Assembly (NCBI RefSeq): GCF_902712855.1
Contig: NZ_LR743507.1
Coordinates: 4,078,001 to 4,142,000 of the forward strand
DNA length: 64,000 nucleotides
Direction of reading: 5' to 3'
Source: Variovorax paradoxus
Lineage (GTDB): Bacteria > Pseudomonadota > Gammaproteobacteria > Burkholderiales > Burkholderiaceae_C
The notes under the pieces are model-generated. The model was not told the DNA's origin, searched no databases, and saw only the letters and a program-made list of their open reading frames with translations. Of this stretch, positions 51,875-61,323 are shown piece by piece; positions within the stretch are counted from its first letter, which is position 1; the number at the start of each line of letters is the position of its first letter. The translations under genes were made by a program, and so were the position numbers.

Positions 51875-52894
51875 ATGACCTCGCTGACCCGCCGCAGTGC
51901 CCTGCGCACGCTTTCCGCCCTCCCCGCCGCCGGCATCGTGTCGGCCGTGCCGCGCCTCGCGCGCGCCGCCGAGTTCTCGTACAAGTACGGAAACAACCTG
52001 CCGCTGACGCACCCGCTGAACATCCGCGCGCAGGAGGCGGCCGACCGCATCGCCAAGGAAACCAAGGGCCGGGTCGAGATCAAGATCTTCCCGAACAACC
52101 AGCTCGGCGGCGACACCGACATGCTCGCGCAGGTGCGCTCGGGCGGCATCGAGTTCTTCACGCCTTCGGCGCTGGTCATCGCCACGCTGGTGCCGGTGGC
52201 CGCCATCAACGCCGTGGGCTTCGCCTTCAGCGACTACAACCAGGTGTGGGCCGCCATGGACGGCAAGCTCGGCGCGCACGTGCGCGGCGCCATCGCCAAG
52301 TCGCGCCTCTATGCCTTCGAGAAGATGTGGGACAACGGCTTCCGCCAGACCACCAGCAGCAAGGCCGCGGTCGCGAATGCGAAGGACATGGACGGCCTGA
52401 AGATCCGCGTGCCCGTGAGCCCGCTGTCGATCTCGATGTTCAAGGGCCTGGGCGCCGCGCCCGCCAGCCTGCAGTTCAGCGAGGTGTACTCCGCGCTGCA
52501 GACGAAGATCGTCGACGCGCAGGAGAACCCGCTGCCCATCATCCAGGTGGCGAAGCTCTTCGAGGTGCAGAAGTTCTGCTCGCTCACCAACCACATCTGG
52601 GACGGCTACTGGTTCATCGCCAACGGCCGCGCCTGGGACGCCCTGCCCGACGACCTGAAGACCATCGTGGCGCGCGCCATCAACGACGCCGGCATGCAGC
52701 AGCGCGAGGACATCAAGAAGCTCAACGAGTCCGTGGTCGGCGACCTGCAGGCCAAGGGCCTGACCATCAACCGCCCCACCGCCGACAGCTTCCGCGCCAA
52801 GCTGCGCGAGTCGGGCTTCTACGGCGAATGGAAGGGCCGCTTCGGCCCCGAGGCCTGGGCGCTGCTCGAAGGCGCGGTCGGCAAGCTGGCCTGA
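51875..52894 (+). CDS. dctP: TRAP transporter solute-binding protein DctP
   Basis: 339 aa from ATG 51875; the frame is open further upstream but crosses the promoter. The start MTSLTRRSALRTLSALPAAG is a twin-arginine-type signal. The mature part has LPLTHPLNIRAQEAADRIAKETKGRVEIKIFPNNQLGGD, GLKIRVPVSPLSISMFKGLGAAP and the conserved FSEVYSALQTKIVDAQENP. It binds an organic acid in the periplasm. Genes downstream suggest a branched sugar acid such as apionate. Confidence 0.93.
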   Translation: MTSLTRRSALRTLSALPAAGIVSAVPRLARAAEFSYKYGNNLPLTHPLNIRAQEAADRIAKETKGRVEIKIFPNNQLGGDTDMLAQVRSGGIEFFTPSALVIATLVPVAAINAVGFAFSDYNQVWAAMDGKLGAHVRGAIAKSRLYAFEKMWDNGFRQTTSSKAAVANAKDMDGLKIRVPVSPLSISMFKGLGAAPASLQFSEVYSALQTKIVDAQENPLPIIQVAKLFEVQKFCSLTNHIWDGYWFIANGRAWDALPDDLKTIVARAINDAGMQQREDIKKLNESVVGDLQAKGLTINRPTADSFRAKLRESGFYGEWKGRFGPEAWALLEGAVGKLA

Positions 52895-52900
52895 TCCGCC

Positions 52901-54796
52901 ATGGCGCATGAATCGACTTTCGAGGCGGCCGCCTTCGCGGGCGCCGGCCCGTCGGCCAACCCGCTGAGCGCACTGGCCACGCGCGCCGACCGGGTGATCG
53001 GCGGTGCGGTGGAGGCGGTGGCCGCGCTGCTGGTGCTGGCCGAGATCTGCGTGCTGTTCGCCGGCGTGGTCGCACGCTATGTCTTCCATGCGCCGCTGGT
53101 GTGGTCGGACGAGCTCGCGTCCATCCTGTTCCTGTGGCTGTCGATGCTCGGCGCCGTGGTGGCGCTGCGCCGCGGCGAGCACATGCGCATGACGGCGCTG
53201 GTGCAGAAGGTGCAGCCGCAGACCCGCGCCATGCTCGACGCCTTCGCCATCGCCGCGTCGGTGGCGTTCCTGGTGCTCATCATCTGGCCGTCGATCGACT
53301 ACGCGCACGAGGAGTCGTTCATCGTCACGCCCGCACTCGAGGTCAGCAACGCCTGGCGCGCCGCGGCCATTCCGGCGGGCATCGGCATCATGCTGGCGAT
53401 GGCGCTGCTTCGGCTGCTGCGCGTGTGCACCGGCCGGCAGATCGCCGTCGCCCTCGTCGGCATGGCCGCGCTGGTCGGCGCCTTCTGGCTCGCGGCGCCT
53501 GTGTTCGCGACGCTCGGCAAGTTCAACCTGGTGATCTTCTTCGTGGTGATCGTGGCGGCCACGGTGCTGTCGGGCGTGCCCATCGCGTTCTCGTTCGCGC
53601 TGGCCACCTTCGGCTACCTGGCGCTCACCACGCGCACGCCGCTGCTGGTCATGGTGGGGCGGCTCGACGAAGGCATGTCGCACCTGATCCTGCTGGCGGT
53701 GCCGCTGTTCATCTTCCTGGGTGCGCTCATCGAGATGACCGGCATGGCGCGCGCCATGATCCAGTTCCTGGCCAGCCTGCTGGGCCACGTGCGCGGCGGC
53801 CTCTCGTACGTGCTGATCGGCGCGATGTACCTGGTGTCGGGCATCTCGGGCTCCAAGATCGCCGACATGGCGGCCATCGCGCCGGTGCTGTTCCCCGAGA
53901 TGGTCAAGCGCGGCGCCAAGCCCGGCGACCTGGTGGCGCTGCTGTCGGCCACCGGTGCGCAGACCGAGACCATTCCGCCGTCGATCGTGCTCATCACCAT
54001 CGGCTCGGTCACCGGCATCTCCATTGCCGCGCTCTTCACGGGCGGGCTGCTGCCGGCCGTGGTGCTGGGCGCGGCGCTGTGCGTGGTCGTGTGGTGGCGC
54101 TACCGCCGCGAAGACCTGAGCGGCGTGCAGCGCTACAGCAAGCGCGAGATCGGCAAGCTGCTGATGGTCGCGCTGCCCGCGGTGCTGCTGCCCTTCGTGA
54201 TCCGCGCGGCCGTGGTCGAGGGCGTGGCCACCGCCACCGAGGTGTCGACCATCGGCATCGTCTACTCGGCCATCGTCGGCCTGGTGGTGTACCGGCAGTT
54301 CGACTGGAAGCGGCTCAAGCCGATGCTGGTCGACACCGCGTCGCTGTCGGGCGCCATCATCTTCATCGTGGGCTGCGCCACCGCCATGGCCTGGGGCCTC
54401 ACGCAGTCGGGCTTCTCGCAGGACCTGGCGCGGGTGATGGGGTCGCTGCCCGGCGGGGCCTATGGCTTCCTGGCGGTGTCGATCGTCGCCTTCATCGTGC
54501 TGGGCAGCGTGCTCGAAGGCATTCCGGCCATCGTGCTGTTCGGCCCGCTGCTGTTTCCCATCGCCAAGGCCGCGGGCGTGCACGAGGTGCACTACGCGAT
54601 GGTGGTCATCTTCGCGATGGGCATCGGCCTGTTCGCGCCGCCGTTCGGCGTGGGCTACTACGGCGCGTGCGCGGTGAGCAAGGTCAACCCCGACGAAGGC
54701 ATCAAGCACATCTGGGGCTACATCGGCGCGATGCTGGTCGGCCTGGTGATCGTGGCCGCGTTCCCGTGGTTCTCGACCGGGTTCCTGAAATTCTGA
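52901..54796 (+). CDS. TRAP transporter fused small and large permease (DctQM)
   Basis: 631 aa. The first 200 residues are the four-helix DctQ part (WSDELASILFLWLSMLGAVVALRRGEHMRM). The rest is the twelve-helix DctM part (FVVIVAATVLSGVPIAFSFAL, PLFIFLGALIEMTGMARAM, GISGSKIADMAAIAPVLFPEM). Fusion of the two is common in this family. It starts 6 nt after dctP and imports its ligand with sodium or proton. All expected segments seem present. Confidence 0.93.
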   Translation: MAHESTFEAAAFAGAGPSANPLSALATRADRVIGGAVEAVAALLVLAEICVLFAGVVARYVFHAPLVWSDELASILFLWLSMLGAVVALRRGEHMRMTALVQKVQPQTRAMLDAFAIAASVAFLVLIIWPSIDYAHEESFIVTPALEVSNAWRAAAIPAGIGIMLAMALLRLLRVCTGRQIAVALVGMAALVGAFWLAAPVFATLGKFNLVIFFVVIVAATVLSGVPIAFSFALATFGYLALTTRTPLLVMVGRLDEGMSHLILLAVPLFIFLGALIEMTGMARAMIQFLASLLGHVRGGLSYVLIGAMYLVSGISGSKIADMAAIAPVLFPEMVKRGAKPGDLVALLSATGAQTETIPPSIVLITIGSVTGISIAALFTGGLLPAVVLGAALCVVVWWRYRREDLSGVQRYSKREIGKLLMVALPAVLLPFVIRAAVVEGVATATEVSTIGIVYSAIVGLVVYRQFDWKRLKPMLVDTASLSGAIIFIVGCATAMAWGLTQSGFSQDLARVMGSLPGGAYGFLAVSIVAFIVLGSVLEGIPAIVLFGPLLFPIAKAAGVHEVHYAMVVIFAMGIGLFAPPFGVGYYGACAVSKVNPDEGIKHIWGYIGAMLVGLVIVAAFPWFSTGFLKF

Positions 54797-54833
54797 ACAC
54801 AACAACACACTCACATCACCGGAGCCAATTGCA

Positions 54834-55373
54834 ATGAGTCGATTCCTCGGCGAGATCCGCCAGCTGGGCTATGTCGTGCACGACATCGAAGCCGCCATGG
54901 ACTACTGGAGCACCAAGCTCGGCGTGGGCCCCTGGTTCTACAACCCCAAGGTGCCCATCAAAAACTACCGCTACAACGGCGAGGCGCACGAGCCGCACAA
55001 CTCGGTCGCGCTGGCCAACTCGGGCTACGTGCAGGTCGAGCTCATCCAGACGCGCAACGACGTGCCCTCGATGTACCGCGACTTCCTGCAGGCCGGGCGC
55101 ACCGGGCTGCAGCACGTCGCCTACTGGACCGCCGACTACGACGCCGACCTCGCGCGCCTCACCGCGCAGGGCTTCAAGCCCGTGATGAGCGGCGAGGTAG
55201 GCGAGCGCGGCCGCTTCATCTACTTCGACACCGAGTACCACCCGGGCACCGTCATCGAGCTGTCGGAAGTGGCAGGGCCCAAGGGCAAGATGTTCGACCT
55301 GATCCGCAGCGCGTCCGAAGGCTGGGACGGCAGCGAGCCGGTGCGCCCCTTCCCCGACCTGAGCAAGCTGTGA
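54834..55373 (+). CDS. VOC-family (glyoxalase-like) protein
   Basis: 179 aa. A vicinal-oxygen-chelate fold is shown by IRQLGYVVHDIEAAMDYWSTKLGVGPWF, LANSGYVQVELIQ, and LQHVAYWTADYDADLARL, with metal ligands likely in H-D, E-L and H-V positions. VOC enzymes isomerise, epimerise or cleave oxygenated carbon chains with a divalent metal. In this operon it precedes the RuBisCO-like protein by a GTGA overlap, so it is probably an isomerase or epimerase that prepares that enzyme's substrate. That is inference. Confidence 0.82.
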   Translation: MSRFLGEIRQLGYVVHDIEAAMDYWSTKLGVGPWFYNPKVPIKNYRYNGEAHEPHNSVALANSGYVQVELIQTRNDVPSMYRDFLQAGRTGLQHVAYWTADYDADLARLTAQGFKPVMSGEVGERGRFIYFDTEYHPGTVIELSEVAGPKGKMFDLIRSASEGWDGSEPVRPFPDLSKL

Positions 55374-56656
55374 GCACGATGGCGGCTGAACGCACCGAAC
55401 GCATCCGCGCGCGCTACCTCATCGAGACGCCGCACGACCTGGCCGCGGTGGCCGAAGTGATGGCCGGCGAGCAATCGTGCGGCACCTTCACACGCGTCGA
55501 GGGCGAGACCGATGCGCTGCGCGAGCGCGCGCGTGGCACGGTCGAGGCGATCACCGAGCTGGACGCGGCCAGCACGCCCTCGCTGCCCAACGCGCTGCTC
55601 GAGCGCAAGGGCGCGAAGGGGCCATGGCGTCGCGCGCATGTCGACATCGCATTTCCGGTGGCCAACATCGGCGCGAACCTGCCCACGCTTGCGGCCACCG
55701 TCTCGGGCAACCTCTACGACCTGGGCGAGGTGACCGGACTGCGGCTCGAATCGCTGCAGGTGCCGCCCGCCTACCGCGCCCGGTTCGACATGCCGCGCGT
55801 GGGCATCGCCGGCACGCGCCGCGCCACCGGCGTGGCCGGCGGTGCGCTGGTCGGCACCATCATCAAGCCGAACGTCGGGCTCTCCGCCTCGGACACGGCC
55901 GAGCTGGTCGGCCGGCTCTGCGCCGCGGGCGTCGACTTCATCAAGGACGACGAGGTGTGCGCCGACCCCGCGCATGCCCCGCTCGCCGAACGCGTGCCGG
56001 CCGTGATGGCGGTGGTGCGTGCCCACCAGGAGCGCACCGGCAAGCACGTGATGGTGGCCTTCAACATCACCGACGAGACCGACGCGATGAAGCGGCACGC
56101 CGACTTGGTCGAGCGCGAAGGCGGCTCGTGCGTGATGGCCAGCCTGAACTGGTGCGGCCACTCGGGCATCCAGACGCTGCGCCGGCACACCCCGCTGGCG
56201 CTGCACGGGCACCGCAACGGCTACGGCGCGCTGTCGCGGCATCCGCTGCTGGGCATCTCCTTCCAGGCCTACCAGACGCTGTGGCGCCTGGCGGGCGTCG
56301 ACCACATGCACGTGCACGGGCTGCAGGGCAAGTTCTCGCAGCCCGACAGCGAAGTCATCGAGTCGGCACAGGACTGCTACACGCCGCTCACCGATGCGGC
56401 CGACGACCGCGTGATGCCGGCGTTCTCGTCGGGCCAGTGGGCCGGCACCGTGCCGGCGACGTGGCAGGCCATCGGCAGCGACGACCTGCTCTTCATGGCC
56501 GGCGGCGGCATCCTCGCGCATCCCGATGGCGCAGCCGCGGGCGTGACCAGCATCCGGCAGGCCTGGTCGGCCGCGCGCGCGGGCGTGCCGCTGGCGGACG
56601 CCGCCAGGGACCAGCCCGAGCTGGCGCACGCCCTCGCCTTCTTCGGCAAGCCATGA
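55370..56656 (+). CDS. RuBisCO-like protein (OiaX-type transcarboxylase/hydrolase candidate)
   Basis: 428 aa from GTG 55370, overlapping the VOC stop. It is a RuBisCO large-chain relative. It keeps the catalytic lysine in GTIIKPNVG (K166), the carbamylated-lysine metal site IKDDE (K192, D194, E195), His in LHGHRNG, and the loop-6 lysine in LQGKFSQP. With so many catalytic residues it should be active, but it does not look like a CO2-fixing RuBisCO. A four-carbon acid kinase gene follows. The pair matches the OiaK/OiaX step of D-apionate catabolism, where the product is 3-phosphoglycerate plus glycolate. Confidence 0.85.
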   Translation: MSTMAAERTERIRARYLIETPHDLAAVAEVMAGEQSCGTFTRVEGETDALRERARGTVEAITELDAASTPSLPNALLERKGAKGPWRRAHVDIAFPVANIGANLPTLAATVSGNLYDLGEVTGLRLESLQVPPAYRARFDMPRVGIAGTRRATGVAGGALVGTIIKPNVGLSASDTAELVGRLCAAGVDFIKDDEVCADPAHAPLAERVPAVMAVVRAHQERTGKHVMVAFNITDETDAMKRHADLVEREGGSCVMASLNWCGHSGIQTLRRHTPLALHGHRNGYGALSRHPLLGISFQAYQTLWRLAGVDHMHVHGLQGKFSQPDSEVIESAQDCYTPLTDAADDRVMPAFSSGQWAGTVPATWQAIGSDDLLFMAGGGILAHPDGAAAGVTSIRQAWSAARAGVPLADAARDQPELAHALAFFGKP

Positions 56657-57987
56657 GGCCGTCTCCGGCGGTCGTCTACTACGGCGACGACTTCACCGGC
56701 GCCACCGACACGCTGGGCACCGCCGCACGCGCCGGGCTGCGCGCGCTGCTGTTCCTGAAAACGCCGGACGCCGCGCACCTCGAACGCGCGGGCGCACTCG
56801 ACGTGCTCGGCATCGCGGGCGCCGCACGCGCCATGACACCCGAAGAAATGCAGGCCGAGCTTCGGCCCGTGGCCGCGCTCTTCCGCACGCTCGGTGCGCG
56901 CGTGCTGCACTACAAGACTTGCTCGACCTTCGACAGCGCACCACACATCGGCTCCATCGGCGCCGCCGTGCGCGTGCTGCGCTCCGCCGTGCAGCAGCCG
57001 TGGACCGCGATCGTCGGCGGGCAGCCCAACATCGGCCGCTACTGCCTCTTCGGCAACCTGTTCGCGGCGGCCGGCAGCGGCGGCGAGGTGTTCCGCATCG
57101 ATCGCCATCCGACGATGAGCCGCCATCCGGTGACGCCGATGGACGAGGCCGACCTGCGGCTGCATCTGTCGAAGCAAGGGCTCGCGGACGTGTGCTCCGT
57201 GCCGTTCACCGCGGCGTCGCGCGGCAGCGATGCCCTCGACACCGCGCTGCGGCAGGCGCTGCATTCGCCGCCGGCCGACGCAGTGCTGTTCGACGTGGCG
57301 GATGCATCGCAGCTTGCGGCCATCGGCGACGTGCTGTGGTCGCGCGCGCAGGGCTCGACCCTGCTCGCGGTGGGCCCCAGCAGCGTGGTCGATGCACTGG
57401 CGAGCGCGCTGCCCGCCTTGCGCGAGTCGCGCGGCGGTGCACCTGCTGCGCGAACGCGCGTGCCGCCCGCGCAGGGACCGGTGCTGGTGCTCGCCGGCAG
57501 CCTGTCGCCGGTCACGGCCCGGCAGGTGGCGGCCGCATCGTCGTTCGACATCGTGTGGCTCGACGCCGCGAAGCTCGCGCAACGCGACGCCGCGGCACTG
57601 GCAACGCATGCCGATGCCATCACCGAGGCCCTCGCACGTGGGCACAACGTGCTGGCTTGCACGCGCACGCCGAATGCGGCTTCTTCTTCAAGCGCGCCGC
57701 TGGATGCGCAAGCCCTCGCACGCGCCGGCGGCGACCTGCTGGCGAAGGTGCTGGCCGCGACGCCGCTGAAACGCGTCGGCATCGCGGGCGGCGACACCTC
57801 GAGCCACGGCGTGCAGGCGCTCGACGCGTGGGGCCTCGGCTACGTCGCCGACATGGGCGCCGGCGCGTCGCTGTGCAGGGTGCACAGCGACAGCGCAGCG
57901 CTCGATGGCATGGAGATCATGCTGAAGGGCGGTCAGATGGGCACGGAGGACGTGTTCGAGCGCCTGGTGCATGGCGACCCCGCCTGA
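56653..57987 (+). CDS. DUF1537 four-carbon acid sugar kinase (OiaK-like)
   Basis: 444 aa from ATG 56653, with an ATGA overlap with the RLP gene. The N-terminal substrate domain has YYGDDFTGATDTLGTAARAGL and HYKTCSTFDSAPHIGSIG. The C-terminal nucleotide domain has GPVLVLAGSLSPVTARQ, RVGIAGGDTSSHGVQAL, and LKGGQMGTEDVFERL. DUF1537 proteins phosphorylate C4 and related sugar acids, including 3-oxo-isoapionate (OiaK). Together with the RLP it would form a kinase-then-cleavage pair. It is the last gene of the operon. Confidence 0.9.
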   Translation: MRPSPAVVYYGDDFTGATDTLGTAARAGLRALLFLKTPDAAHLERAGALDVLGIAGAARAMTPEEMQAELRPVAALFRTLGARVLHYKTCSTFDSAPHIGSIGAAVRVLRSAVQQPWTAIVGGQPNIGRYCLFGNLFAAAGSGGEVFRIDRHPTMSRHPVTPMDEADLRLHLSKQGLADVCSVPFTAASRGSDALDTALRQALHSPPADAVLFDVADASQLAAIGDVLWSRAQGSTLLAVGPSSVVDALASALPALRESRGGAPAARTRVPPAQGPVLVLAGSLSPVTARQVAAASSFDIVWLDAAKLAQRDAAALATHADAITEALARGHNVLACTRTPNAASSSSAPLDAQALARAGGDLLAKVLAATPLKRVGIAGGDTSSHGVQALDAWGLGYVADMGAGASLCRVHSDSAALDGMEIMLKGGQMGTEDVFERLVHGDPA

Positions 57988-58008
57988 ACCGGCCCGAATG
58001 CCTGTGCG

Positions 58009-58440
58009 TCAGAGCTTCCCCGTGTCCTTGGGGTTGTGCACGACCTGGATCAGCACATCGGGCGTGTAGGCCCTGGTGCGCGAGATCTCCGCGATTTCGC
58101 CGCCCTCCGCACCTGCGAAGACCAGCACGCCCTGCCCCTTGTAGGCAAGGTAGTGGCGCCAGCGGTCGGTGCCCTTGTAGGTCGGCACCCAGGCCTTGCC
58201 CGTGTTGCGCACCGTCTCGGCATTCGGCTTGCCCGCGATCCTGACGGCCTCCGCGTAGGTCATGCCGGGGCGAAGCTGCGCGAAGGCGGTGCCGGCTGCC
58301 GGCTGGCCGACGACGGGGCGCTCTTCGTCTTCATCGGCCGCGACCAGTGCGCGCCGGGTGGGTTCGTACAAGGGGGCGGACTGGCATGCGGCGAGACAGA
58401 CGCATGCGAGCATGATGGCGCAGAGGGTGCGGCAATTCAT
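58009..58440 (-). CDS. BamE/SmpA-like lipoprotein
   Basis: 143 aa from ATG 58440. The lipoprotein signal ends in VCLAAC. The mature part contains FAQLRPGMTYAEAVRIAGKPNAE, which is the SmpA/OmlA (BamE) start motif: a helix followed by G-M-x-x-x-x-V-x-x-x-x-G-x-P. BamE helps the outer-membrane assembly machine, but many such lipoproteins have other roles. It is convergent with the DUF1537 gene. The 250 bp upstream (58441-58690) hold no recognisable gene or site. Confidence 0.75.
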   Translation of the reverse strand: MNCRTLCAIMLACVCLAACQSAPLYEPTRRALVAADEDEERPVVGQPAAGTAFAQLRPGMTYAEAVRIAGKPNAETVRNTGKAWVPTYKGTDRWRHYLAYKGQGVLVFAGAEGGEIAEISRTRAYTPDVLIQVVHNPKDTGKL

Positions 58441-58690
58441 GGTTGGGTTCCTCCTGGTGTTGATGTGGTGCCGATCGGGTGCGGGAAGCGGTCGGGCCTT
58501 CTCCCGGTTGTCGGCGCGCGGCCTCATGTGACAAGACGAAGCCGCGGGAGCGGGATTATCAAAGAGCCGGGTCGGTTCTCAAGGAACTTGTGCGCACTCT
58601 TCGGCGACAACGCAACCGGCACGATCGAACCGGCGCCTGAAAGCCCCGCCGTCAACATTCGTCAAGAATTCCGGCGCGCGCCGGTTCGCG

Positions 58691-59584
58691 TCACACCGCC
58701 GCACGGCCCCCGACCGCGTGTGCGATGAAATTCCGCACGATGCTCGACGTTTCCCCTCTGCGATAGGCCAGCGTCAGCCGTGTCACCGGCGGCTTCCCCT
58801 CGATCGGCCGGTAGACCACGCCGTTCACCTGCAGTTGCGCCATCGACGCGGGCACCACCGACACGCCCAGTTCCGCCGCCACCAGCGTCACCACCGAGCC
58901 GATCTGCGGCGCCGACTGCCCCAGCACCGGCTCGAAGCCCGACTTGCGGCATGCCGACACGACCGTGTCGAACAGCGTGGGCCCGACGGCGCGGGGCGTC
59001 ATCACGAACGCGTCGCCGCGCAGGCGGCGCAGGTCGACCGCCTCCGACGCCGCCGCCGGATGGCGCGCGGGCAGCGCCACCACCATCGGCTCCTCGGACA
59101 GCAGCCTGATCTGCAGCCCCTCGCTGCCGGCCGCCCCGGGCCGCAGGAACGCGGCATCGAAGTCGCCGTCGCGCACGCCGGCACCCAGCCGCGTGGTGTT
59201 CGACTCCTCCAGCGTGAGGTCGACGGCCGGGTAGGCGCGGCGGAACGAACGGATGGCCGATGGCACCGCCGGATTGAAGATGGCCGAGCCGGTCATGCCG
59301 ATGCGCAAGGCACCCAGCTCGCCGCGCGCGCCGCGCTGCGCGGCCTGCATCGCCTTCTCGGCCTGCAGCGGGATCGCACGCACGCTTTCCAGGAAGGCCT
59401 GGCCTGCGGTGGTCAGTTCGGCGCCGTGCGGCACGCGGCGGAACAACTGGGCACCGATCTCGGCCTCGAGGTCCTTGATCTGCTGGCTCAGCGGCGGCTG
59501 GCCGATGCCGATGCGGGCGGCCGCACGCGTGAAGTTGCGTTCTTCTGCAACGGCCATGAAGTATCGGATGTGGCGCAGTTCCAT
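58691..59584 (-). CDS. LysR family regulator next to MFS transporter
   Basis: 297 aa from ATG 59584. The winged-helix start MELRHIRYFMAVAEERNFTRAAARIGIGQPPLSQQIKDLE is standard. The effector domain has GALRIGMTGSAIFNPAVPSAI and DFDAAFLRPGAAG, and is close to the BenM/CatM-type subgroup. It is divergent from the MFS gene with 76 bp between start codons. That gap holds an inverted repeat TGGCA-G-TGCCA at 59610-59620 and CTGGC-N5-GCCAG just beyond, likely its operator. It probably controls the MFS gene. Confidence 0.9.
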   Translation of the reverse strand: MELRHIRYFMAVAEERNFTRAAARIGIGQPPLSQQIKDLEAEIGAQLFRRVPHGAELTTAGQAFLESVRAIPLQAEKAMQAAQRGARGELGALRIGMTGSAIFNPAVPSAIRSFRRAYPAVDLTLEESNTTRLGAGVRDGDFDAAFLRPGAAGSEGLQIRLLSEEPMVVALPARHPAAASEAVDLRRLRGDAFVMTPRAVGPTLFDTVVSACRKSGFEPVLGQSAPQIGSVVTLVAAELGVSVVPASMAQLQVNGVVYRPIEGKPPVTRLTLAYRRGETSSIVRNFIAHAVGGRAAV

Positions 59585-59660
59585 AGGTATCTGTCGAACA
59601 TATCGAGATTGGCAGTGCCATATATTGGACTGGCAGATCGCCAGAGCGTCAAATCGGCGC

Positions 59661-60884
59661 ATGTCCCTTCCTGATTCGTCGTCCCTCGTTTCCCGCGGCT
59701 CCTCCACCTATCGCCGCATCAGCATCGCCCTTTTCCTTGCCGGCTTCGCCACGTTCTCGCTGCTGTACTGCGTGCAGCCGCTGCTGCCAGCCTTCACCCG
59801 GGAGTTCGGCGTGAGCCCGGCCGCGAGCTCGCTGGCCCTGTCGCTGAGCACCGGTTTTCTTGCCTTCGCGATCCTGTGCGCGAGCGCGCTGTCCGAAACC
59901 CTGGGCCGGCGCGGCCTGATGTTCGCGTCGATGTGCGGCGCGTCGGTGCTCACGGTGGTGGTGGCGATCACGCCCGACTGGCATGCGCTGCTGGCGGCGC
60001 GCGCCGTGGAAGGCCTGGTGCTCGGCGGCGTGCCGGCAGTCGCCATGGCCTACCTCGCCGAAGAGATCGAGCCCGGCGGTCTCGGCTTCGCGATGGGCCT
60101 CTACGTGGCCGGCACGGCCTTCGGCGGCATGGTGGGACGCGTGGGCATCGGCGTGCTGACCGAGCTCGGCTCATGGCGCCTCGCGATGGCCACGCTCGGC
60201 GCGATCGACCTGCTGGCGGCCATCGGCTTCGTGCTGCTGCTGCCGGCGTCGCGCAACTTCGTGCGCCACAAGGGCCTTTCGCCGCGCCGTCACATCGGAC
60301 ACTGGCTGGGGCACCTGCGCCACAGCGGCATGGCTTCCCTGTTCATGATCGGCTTCCTGCTCATGGGCGCGTTCGTCACGGTCTACAACTACGCGGGCTT
60401 CCGGCTCATGGCGCCGCCCTACGACCTGAACCAGACGCAGGTGAGCCTGCTCTTCGCGGTGTACATCTTCGGCATCGTCGCCTCGTCGGCGGCGGGCGCG
60501 ATGGCCGACCGGCTGGGACGCCGCCCGGTGCTGGTGGCAGGCATCGCGGTGGCGGGCTTGGGCGTGCTCACGACACTGCTGCACGCCCTGGCCGGCGTGG
60601 CAGCCGGTGTGGTGCTGCTGACCATCGGCTTCTTCATTGCGCACTCGGTCGCCAGCGGCTGGGTCGGGCGCATGGCTGCGCAGGCCAAGGGGCACGCGTC
60701 CTCGCTCTACCTGCTCGCGTACTACGCAGGCTCGAGCCTGATGGGCTCGGTGGGCGGCTGGGCCTGGGCGCACGGCGGCTGGCCGGCTGTCGCGGGCTTC
60801 ACCGGTGCACTGCTGGCCGCTGCGCTGCTGCTCGGCATCAACGTGGAGCGAGGTGCACGCCGACAGGCCGCGGCGCGGGCCTGA
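59661..60884 (+). CDS. MFS transporter (drug/sugar efflux type)
   Basis: 407 aa from ATG 59661, with twelve predicted helices. The loop 2-3 motif is ASALSETLGRRGLMFA and its repeat in the second half is AGAMADRLGRRPVLVAG, both fitting the MFS G-x-x-x-D-x-x-G-R-R pattern. The sequence is close to the YnfM/arabinose-efflux group. The LysR gene upstream in the opposite direction probably controls it. Substrate unknown. Confidence 0.9.
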   Translation: MSLPDSSSLVSRGSSTYRRISIALFLAGFATFSLLYCVQPLLPAFTREFGVSPAASSLALSLSTGFLAFAILCASALSETLGRRGLMFASMCGASVLTVVVAITPDWHALLAARAVEGLVLGGVPAVAMAYLAEEIEPGGLGFAMGLYVAGTAFGGMVGRVGIGVLTELGSWRLAMATLGAIDLLAAIGFVLLLPASRNFVRHKGLSPRRHIGHWLGHLRHSGMASLFMIGFLLMGAFVTVYNYAGFRLMAPPYDLNQTQVSLLFAVYIFGIVASSAAGAMADRLGRRPVLVAGIAVAGLGVLTTLLHALAGVAAGVVLLTIGFFIAHSVASGWVGRMAAQAKGHASSLYLLAYYAGSSLMGSVGGWAWAHGGWPAVAGFTGALLAAALLLGINVERGARRQAAARA

Positions 60885-60906
60885 GGGCCCTCACGCCCGC
60901 CCTTCG

Positions 60907-61179
60907 TCACGCCTGCCCTTGCCCGTCGCCGGTGCGATCGTGCACCCAGCGGATGGCCTGCTGCTCGGCATGGCGCAGTGCTTCGGCCTCGGTGCCGTAC
61001 GAGGCGTTGTCGGTGTCGGCGGGCAGCTCGATATCGGGCTGGCCGGCGGACTGCCCGCGGCAGATCACCACGGGCCGGTAGGTCCGGTCGTCGAGTCGCT
61101 CCGCGCGGCACAGGAAGAGCCTGCCGCGGTAGCTGAAGGTGACGAGGCGCTCGTCGAAGGCGGGGGTCGTGGCGTCCAT
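60907..61179 (-). CDS. Conserved small hypothetical protein
   Basis: 90 aa, soluble, with no signal peptide. It reads as one small beta-rich domain (ERLVTFSYRGRLFLCRAERLDDRTYRPVVIC) followed by a helix (EAEALRHAEQQAIRWVHDR). It is convergent with the MFS gene. No family recognised. Confidence 0.55.
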   Translation of the reverse strand: MDATTPAFDERLVTFSYRGRLFLCRAERLDDRTYRPVVICRGQSAGQPDIELPADTDNASYGTEAEALRHAEQQAIRWVHDRTGDGQGQA

Positions 61180-61323
61180 GGCGTGGTCCTTGAATTTCCG
61201 GAAGATAGAGGTTCGATTTCAATCTGCGACCCGAAACCGGCGGCCCGTGTGAGACCCGGCCCACGCCCGGCGTCGGCAAGCAGGCAACCTGCCCGGCGCG
61301 CATGCCGCGCTAATGTGGGCCGC

